DNA from: Thermoguttaceae bacterium
Lineage (GTDB): Bacteria > Planctomycetota > Planctomycetia > Pirellulales > Thermoguttaceae
Reading direction: 5' to 3'
NCBI GenBank assembly: GCA_017549085.1
Contig: JAFYVO010000027.1
Coordinates: forward strand, 1-9,240
DNA length: 9,240 bases
A model generated the notes under the pieces. That model had not been told where the DNA came from and did not search any database. It saw only the letters and a list, made by a program, of their open reading frames with translations. This document shows positions 6,044 through 9,240 of this stretch, piece by piece. The position numbers and the translations under genes are program-made. Each line of letters begins with the position of its first letter. Position 1 is the first letter of the stretch.

Positions 6044-7438
6044 ATGAGCGACTTTAACACCCTAGTGCTCCCGGAACTTCGTCAAGCGATCGAATCCCAC
6101 AACGTGGAGGAGATGCGCAGTTTCTGTTCGGCGCTCCACCCGGCGGCGACGTCGGAAACCCTCGGCTCGTTGGAAGCGAACGAAATTTGGACGATTCTTC
6201 TCGAAGTCGACGCGACGCTCCGCGCCGAAATCTTTAGTTATTTCGACGAAGACCTGCAAGTTCAAATCATCGAATCTTGCCCGCGCGAGGAAATCGCCAA
6301 GCTCATCGAAGAGATGCCTTCCGACGACCGCGTCGACGTTCTCGACGAAGTCGGCAAAGACGCGTTGGCTGAGCTTCTTCCGCTTCTCTCTCCGGAAGAC
6401 CGCGAGGACTTCGAGCTTCTGCAAAGTTACGAAGAAGACGCGTGCGGCGCCGAAACGTCGTCCGACTTTATCCGTTTGCGCGAAGGAATGACGGTCGGCG
6501 AAGCGATCGCGGAAATCGGTTCGCAGACGCACCTTATGGAAACGGTCTACTACCTTTACGTTCTCGACTCCGAAGAGCGGCTCGTCGGGATCGTTTCGGC
6601 GAAAGACCTGCTCCGCCGCATCAACCGCCAAGACGAACCGATCGACGGTTTTATGAAGTCGAAAGGCTCGCTCGTAACGGTCGAGGCGACGGAAAAGCGC
6701 GAGGAAGCGATTAAGCTCGTCGAGAAATACGACTTTGTCGCGATCCCTGTCGTCGACCATAACGACAAAATGCTCGGCGTCATCACGCACGACGACATTC
6801 TCGACGCGGCGGTCGAAGAGTTGGTCGAGAACGCGCACATGAGCGCGGCGGTCGATCCGCTCGGCGACGAAACGTATTTGGAGGCGAACCTCTGGACGTT
6901 GGCGCGCAAACGTTTTATGTGGTTGGCGATTCTTCTTTTCGGCGCGATCACGACGGCGATCATTCTGAAGTTTTTCAACAACGTAACGGAGCAGATCGTT
7001 TGGCTGGTCGCGTTCCTCCCGATGGTCGTTTCGAGCGGCGGGAACTGCGGCGGTCAAGCGGCGACGCTGGTCGTTACGGCGTTGGCGACGGACGAAATTT
7101 CGCTTGAAGACTGGAAGCGCATCGCGAAACGCGAAACGGCGATGGGCGCGATTCTCGGCGGTTTGATGGCGATCTGCGGTTACGTCAACGCTATTTTGAT
7201 TTACTCTTACGGCGAAAACAGCGTTAGTTTTATCGACTTGCTAATCGTTCCGCTGGCGGTTTTCTGCGTTGTTTTTATTAGCAACTTAGTCGGCGCGCTT
7301 TTGCCGTTGCTCTTTAAGAAGATGCGCCTCGACCCGGCGTTGATGAGCAATCCGTTCGTCGCCGGTTTGTCGGACGCGCTCGGCACGTTCGTCTACCTTT
7401 GGCTGGCGTTGCTCCTGATTATGCCGTTCGCGGCGTAA
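6044..7438 (+). CDS. mgtE: Magnesium channel/transporter MgtE
   Basis: MgtE is a homodimeric Mg2+-gated Mg2+ channel of the inner membrane. The 464-residue product has the full family layout: an N-terminal superhelical domain (about 1-135, with MPSDDRVDVLDEV at 91-103), two CBS domains (about 142-197 and 205-262) that sense cytoplasmic Mg2+, a plug helix (about 270-290), and five membrane segments (about 291-309, 316-331, 366-388, 396-423, 445-462). Signature stretches are PMVVSSGGNCGGQAATLVV (326-344) and DPALMSNPFVAGLSDALG (430-447). Asp444 corresponds to the pore aspartate of characterised MgtE (Asp432 in Thermus), so the channel should be functional. The start has GGAG 8 nt upstream. The gene stands alone between its own promoter and terminator. 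Feedback by Mg2+ through the N and CBS domains is family knowledge; the RNA hairpin upstream suggests a further level. Confidence 0.97.
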   Translation: MSDFNTLVLPELRQAIESHNVEEMRSFCSALHPAATSETLGSLEANEIWTILLEVDATLRAEIFSYFDEDLQVQIIESCPREEIAKLIEEMPSDDRVDVLDEVGKDALAELLPLLSPEDREDFELLQSYEEDACGAETSSDFIRLREGMTVGEAIAEIGSQTHLMETVYYLYVLDSEERLVGIVSAKDLLRRINRQDEPIDGFMKSKGSLVTVEATEKREEAIKLVEKYDFVAIPVVDHNDKMLGVITHDDILDAAVEELVENAHMSAAVDPLGDETYLEANLWTLARKRFMWLAILLFGAITTAIILKFFNNVTEQIVWLVAFLPMVVSSGGNCGGQAATLVVTALATDEISLEDWKRIAKRETAMGAILGGLMAICGYVNAILIYSYGENSVSFIDLLIVPLAVFCVVFISNLVGALLPLLFKKMRLDPALMSNPFVAGLSDALGTFVYLWLALLLIMPFAA

Positions 7439-7470
7439 CCGTCGCGCCGTCGCTTTTCCCTTTTCTTCGC

Positions 7471-7507
7471 AAACGCCGTTCGCGCCCCAGTTCGAACGGC
7501 GTTTTTT
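7471..7507 (+). terminator. Rho-independent terminator of mgtE
   Basis: A 12-bp stem (7471-7482 with 7493-7504, the last pairs using the start of the T run) surrounds a 10-nt loop, and T's continue to 7507. It lies 32 bp after the mgtE stop. On the minus strand it has only a short T run, so it is probably weak against the converging toxin-locus transcription. Confidence 0.9.
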
Positions 7508-7536
7508 ATCGCGCTCATTTTTTGACTTCTTTATTT

Positions 7537-7905
7537 TTACTTCTCGAAAGCGCCTAACCGCCCGCTTGCGTCCCCCGCCTTTAAGCAAGGCGTCGCGACG
7601 TTTGTCGACAGCAGGTCGGCGACGGCGAAGTCGATTTCGTCTAAGACTTTACCGTCGGTTTTGCGGCGGAGTTGGACGCGTTCGTAATCGAGCCAATCGA
7701 CGGGGCGCAACAGCTCGATTTCGCACGTCGTTCCGTTTTCTTTGAGGTAGCAAAGTTTGTAACCGCAATGTTTAACGCGTCCGAAAATCGCGTCGTCCTC
7801 GCCGGGCGTCGCGCCTTGCGGATTGACGCCGACGGCGCGTTCGCCGATTTTAACGTCGCTAATTTTCTTGCGATAAATCGCCGGTTCCGACGGCGTCGCT
7901 AATGT
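7537..7905 (-). pseudogene. Stranded N-terminal half of a HINT (pre-toxin) domain
   Basis: An open frame of 122 residues with no start codon runs from just after a TAA (7906-7908) to a TAA at 7537-7539. Near its beginning it reads KKISDVKIGERAVGVNPQG, then CEIELLRPVDWLDYERVQL. These match the first half of the planctomycete-type pre-toxin HINT domain (IxxIKVGDRVLxxNP ... ELLRPxxW), an intein-like self-cleaving module that releases C-terminal toxins. The N-terminal catalytic Cys, the second half of HINT and any toxin are absent. It lies downstream of the immunity gene on the same strand, so it is probably the remnant of a second cassette or a duplicated array unit cut off next to mgtE. The last 20 or so residues look unlike the family and may already be out of the domain. 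No function is expected. Confidence 0.7.
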
Positions 7906-7915
7906 TTAGCGACGC
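7893..7915. repeat. Perfect 10-bp inverted repeat at the HINT fragment boundary
   Basis: GCGTCGCTAA (7893-7902) and TTAGCGACGC (7906-7915) form a perfect hairpin with a 3-nt loop. There is no T run on either side, so it is not a standard terminator. It marks exactly where the HINT fragment begins and supplies its upstream stop codon, about 25 bp after the end of the immunity gene. It could be a recombination scar, a transcript-stabilising 3' hairpin for the immunity gene, or chance. Confidence 0.55.
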
Positions 7916-7940
7916 GTTGTCGTGATGCTAGGTGAAAGAC

Positions 7941-8459
7941 TTAAATCTCGATTTCATCAGGCCATACGATTTTGTAGCCGTCTTCTTCAATGATATCGGC
8001 GTGTTCGACGGTATCGTCGATCAAATAATCGACAAAACTATCCGAAATTTCCTCCGCGACCTCGTGTTCGAAGTTGTCCCATGAAACGACCGCGCCGTCT
8101 GCGGTTCGCGAGTCGATACACAACGTTTCGTCGCCGTCCGCGTCAAAAATCGCGATATAGTAAGGCGGAAGTTCACTGGCTTCACGCGCGTCTTGGGTAA
8201 AGAAAACCACGTTTGGATACTCGGCGATAGCGGGATCGTTGCGAATAATACCGCAAACTTCGGCGCCGCCGTCGGGAATTCCCAAATACCCCCAGGTAGC
8301 CAAAAATTTTCGATAATCCGCCGGGAATTTCAACCCCAACATTTCCTCCGCTTTGGCAATCGTTTCCTCGGTTGGCGTTGGATAATACATCTCTGTAAGC
8401 GTTAAGAACCAAGGGTTTAAATCCACAAGTTTTTTTAACGTTTCAAATGAATATTTCAT
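7941..8459 (-). CDS. SUKH-family (SMI1/KNR4) immunity protein
   Basis: The 172-residue, strongly acidic protein has no signal peptide or membrane segment, so it acts in the cytoplasm. The SUKH pattern is clear: TEETIAKAEEMLGLKFPADY (30-49), KFLATWGYLGI (51-61), then YYIAIFDADGDETLCIDSR (100-118) and VVSWDN (124-129). Known of the family: SUKH proteins are the commonest immunity proteins of polymorphic-toxin systems and bind and neutralise nuclease toxins. It follows a LHH-type nuclease toxin remnant on the same strand with 48 bp between them, the standard toxin-immunity order. The start has AGGA 7 nt upstream. It is intact although the adjacent toxin is broken. Its base composition is less GC-rich than the mgtE and sigma genes, consistent with transfer. 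Confidence 0.88.
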   Translation of the reverse strand: MKYSFETLKKLVDLNPWFLTLTEMYYPTPTEETIAKAEEMLGLKFPADYRKFLATWGYLGIPDGGAEVCGIIRNDPAIAEYPNVVFFTQDAREASELPPYYIAIFDADGDETLCIDSRTADGAVVSWDNFEHEVAEEISDSFVDYLIDDTVEHADIIEEDGYKIVWPDEIEI

Positions 8460-8498
8460 CGTATTTTCCTATTGTATGGAAGGCTAGTTCTAACATGA

Positions 8499-8527
8499 TA
8501 AAATTTTTTACTCGGTAAAATTTTTTA
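8499..8527. repeat. Two 12-bp AT direct repeats upstream of the immunity gene
   Basis: TAAAATTTTTTA occurs at 8499-8510 and again at 8516-8527, separated by CTCGG. The pair covers the last codons and stop of the toxin remnant and lies about 40-70 bp upstream of the immunity start. It could be an AT-rich promoter or binding site for the immunity gene, but no clear -35/-10 pair was found. Confidence 0.4.
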
Positions 8528-9240
8528 TTTCCTCGGAGCGCTCCTTTAAATTTAAAAGATTTTCTATCTCAATGGCGCGACGTTTCCAATGCGCTTGTCT
8601 AAATCGTATGTAACTATTTTCTAAAATCTTATTTCTTCGAAAACTTTGCCCCCTCGTTATTAAGTTATGTTTTATCTGTTGATGTAATGGTCTAGTAACC
8701 TCCGCTAATCCATAGTATTTGAAGCTCTATTGAGCGTTCATTTTTATCTTTTGGGGCATTGCCAGCCTTCATAGGCTTAATGTTCTCCTCCGTCCAATCA
8801 AATAGGTCGTTTCTTACATAAACATTTCTTTCAATAATTTCCGTTCCTATTCGATGAGGGTATGTTTGTTTTGTCCATTTGCCGCCACAGCTCTCGTTGT
8901 GCGTCAACACGCCGTCGGGGGTGACGCGGTATGCGCGTTCGGCGTAAACTTCTAGGTTGTAGACATTTACGGGGCCAGGTCGCGGGAGCTTTTGGACGAC
9001 GCGCTTAGTTTCGCCGCTGTAGAGTTGGACGCGCTCGCCTTGTTGGAGGCGTCCGGCTTCGACGAAGTCTTGACGGTCGACGGACCAGAACGGGTGCGTC
9101 GTCGTGCAACCGATCGGCTTGGGTTGGCCTTCGATTTGCAGGTCGATTACCGCGTCGGAAAGACGACATAACGTCGCTGGAAGGTTCCGATTGCGACGGC
9201 GCCGGGGCCGGGTTGAATCGCGACGTTTTCGTCGACGTCG
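8508..9240 (-). pseudogene. HINT-LHH nuclease polymorphic toxin, frameshifted C-terminal part
   Basis: The piece enters from the right edge. Frame one (9239 to TAA 9147) reads DENVAIQPGPGAVAIGTFQRR, the middle of a HINT domain, and stops. The second frame (9174 or nearby to TAG 8692) continues the domain with AVIDLQIEG, GCTTTHPFWSVDRQDF and VYNLEVYAERAYRVTPDGVL, ending at the cleavage motif THN (Asn codon 8896-8898). HINT cleaves itself there to free the toxin. The toxin begins ESCGGKWTKQ and carries ERNVYVRNDLFDWTEENIKP, then SIELQ where the family has a L-H-H active site. A third frame (8720-8508) restores the domain: KYYGLAEVTRPLHQQIKHNL, then RFRQAHWKRR. Losing five bases at about 8719-8721 would explain it. 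Both breaks should prevent active toxin. The toxin half is AT-rich, a sign of horizontal transfer. Domain names rest on remembered motif patterns. Confidence 0.8.

Noticed and set aside
6062..7057. Minus-strand frame of 331 codons opposite mgtE
   Set aside because: Antisense shadow of mgtE: charged, low-complexity, with no recognisable motif and no independent promoter.
7672..7902. Plus-strand frame of 76 codons between mgtE and the immunity gene
   Set aside because: It is the antisense of the HINT fragment, which has recognisable HINT motifs.
8692..8910. A stand-alone 72-codon small gene starting at GTG 8910
   Set aside because: This GTG is the valine of the HINT ending (GVLTHN). The frame continues upstream with HINT sequence, so it is part of a larger broken gene.

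Overview
The window reads as chromosome from a GC-rich bacterium, most likely a planctomycete or close relative. Three things suggest this: a polymorphic-toxin module whose HINT sequences have the planctomycete style, an ECF sigma factor paired with an unusually large membrane-bound anti-sigma protein, and strong third-position GC that leaves long meaningless antisense frames. HydF, the GTPase that matures [FeFe] hydrogenase, points to an anaerobic, H2-metabolising life, for example in an animal gut. The taxon is inference only; there is no rRNA or tRNA here.

Layout. 1-128: the last codons of a plus-strand gene resembling a PilB/GspE secretion ATPase, with its 3' end duplicated in tandem. 158-194: a terminator that can serve both strands. 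212-2531 (minus): a two-gene unit, hydF followed by a membrane-anchored alpha/beta hydrolase. 2532-2810: a divergent control region. 2811-5382 (plus): an ECF sigma factor (TTG start) whose stop overlaps the start of a 535-residue transmembrane anti-sigma-like protein, closed by a strong terminator. 5383-6043: an AT-rich intergenic stretch with a candidate small RNA that has its own promoter and terminator, then a separate promoter and a long leader for mgtE. 6044-7438 (plus): mgtE, an intact Mg2+ channel, followed by a terminator. 7537-9240 (minus): a degraded polymorphic-toxin locus.

The toxin locus is the most interesting part. Read right to left, it holds the C-terminal half of a HINT autoprotease domain fused to a short AT-rich nuclease toxin of the LHH (HNH/endonuclease VII-like) kind, then an intact SUKH (SMI1/KNR4) immunity gene, then a stranded N-terminal half of another HINT domain. 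The toxin appears to be broken twice. One frameshift lies inside HINT. A second lies exactly where the catalytic His-His of the LHH motif should be, and the rest of the nuclease domain continues in another frame to 8508. The immunity gene is undamaged, so the locus looks like a dead toxin with a live antidote, or a parked cassette from a toxin array.

Two regulatory elements have not been tied to a known family: the 5561-5709 transcript, and a hairpin that pairs the whole mgtE Shine-Dalgarno sequence.
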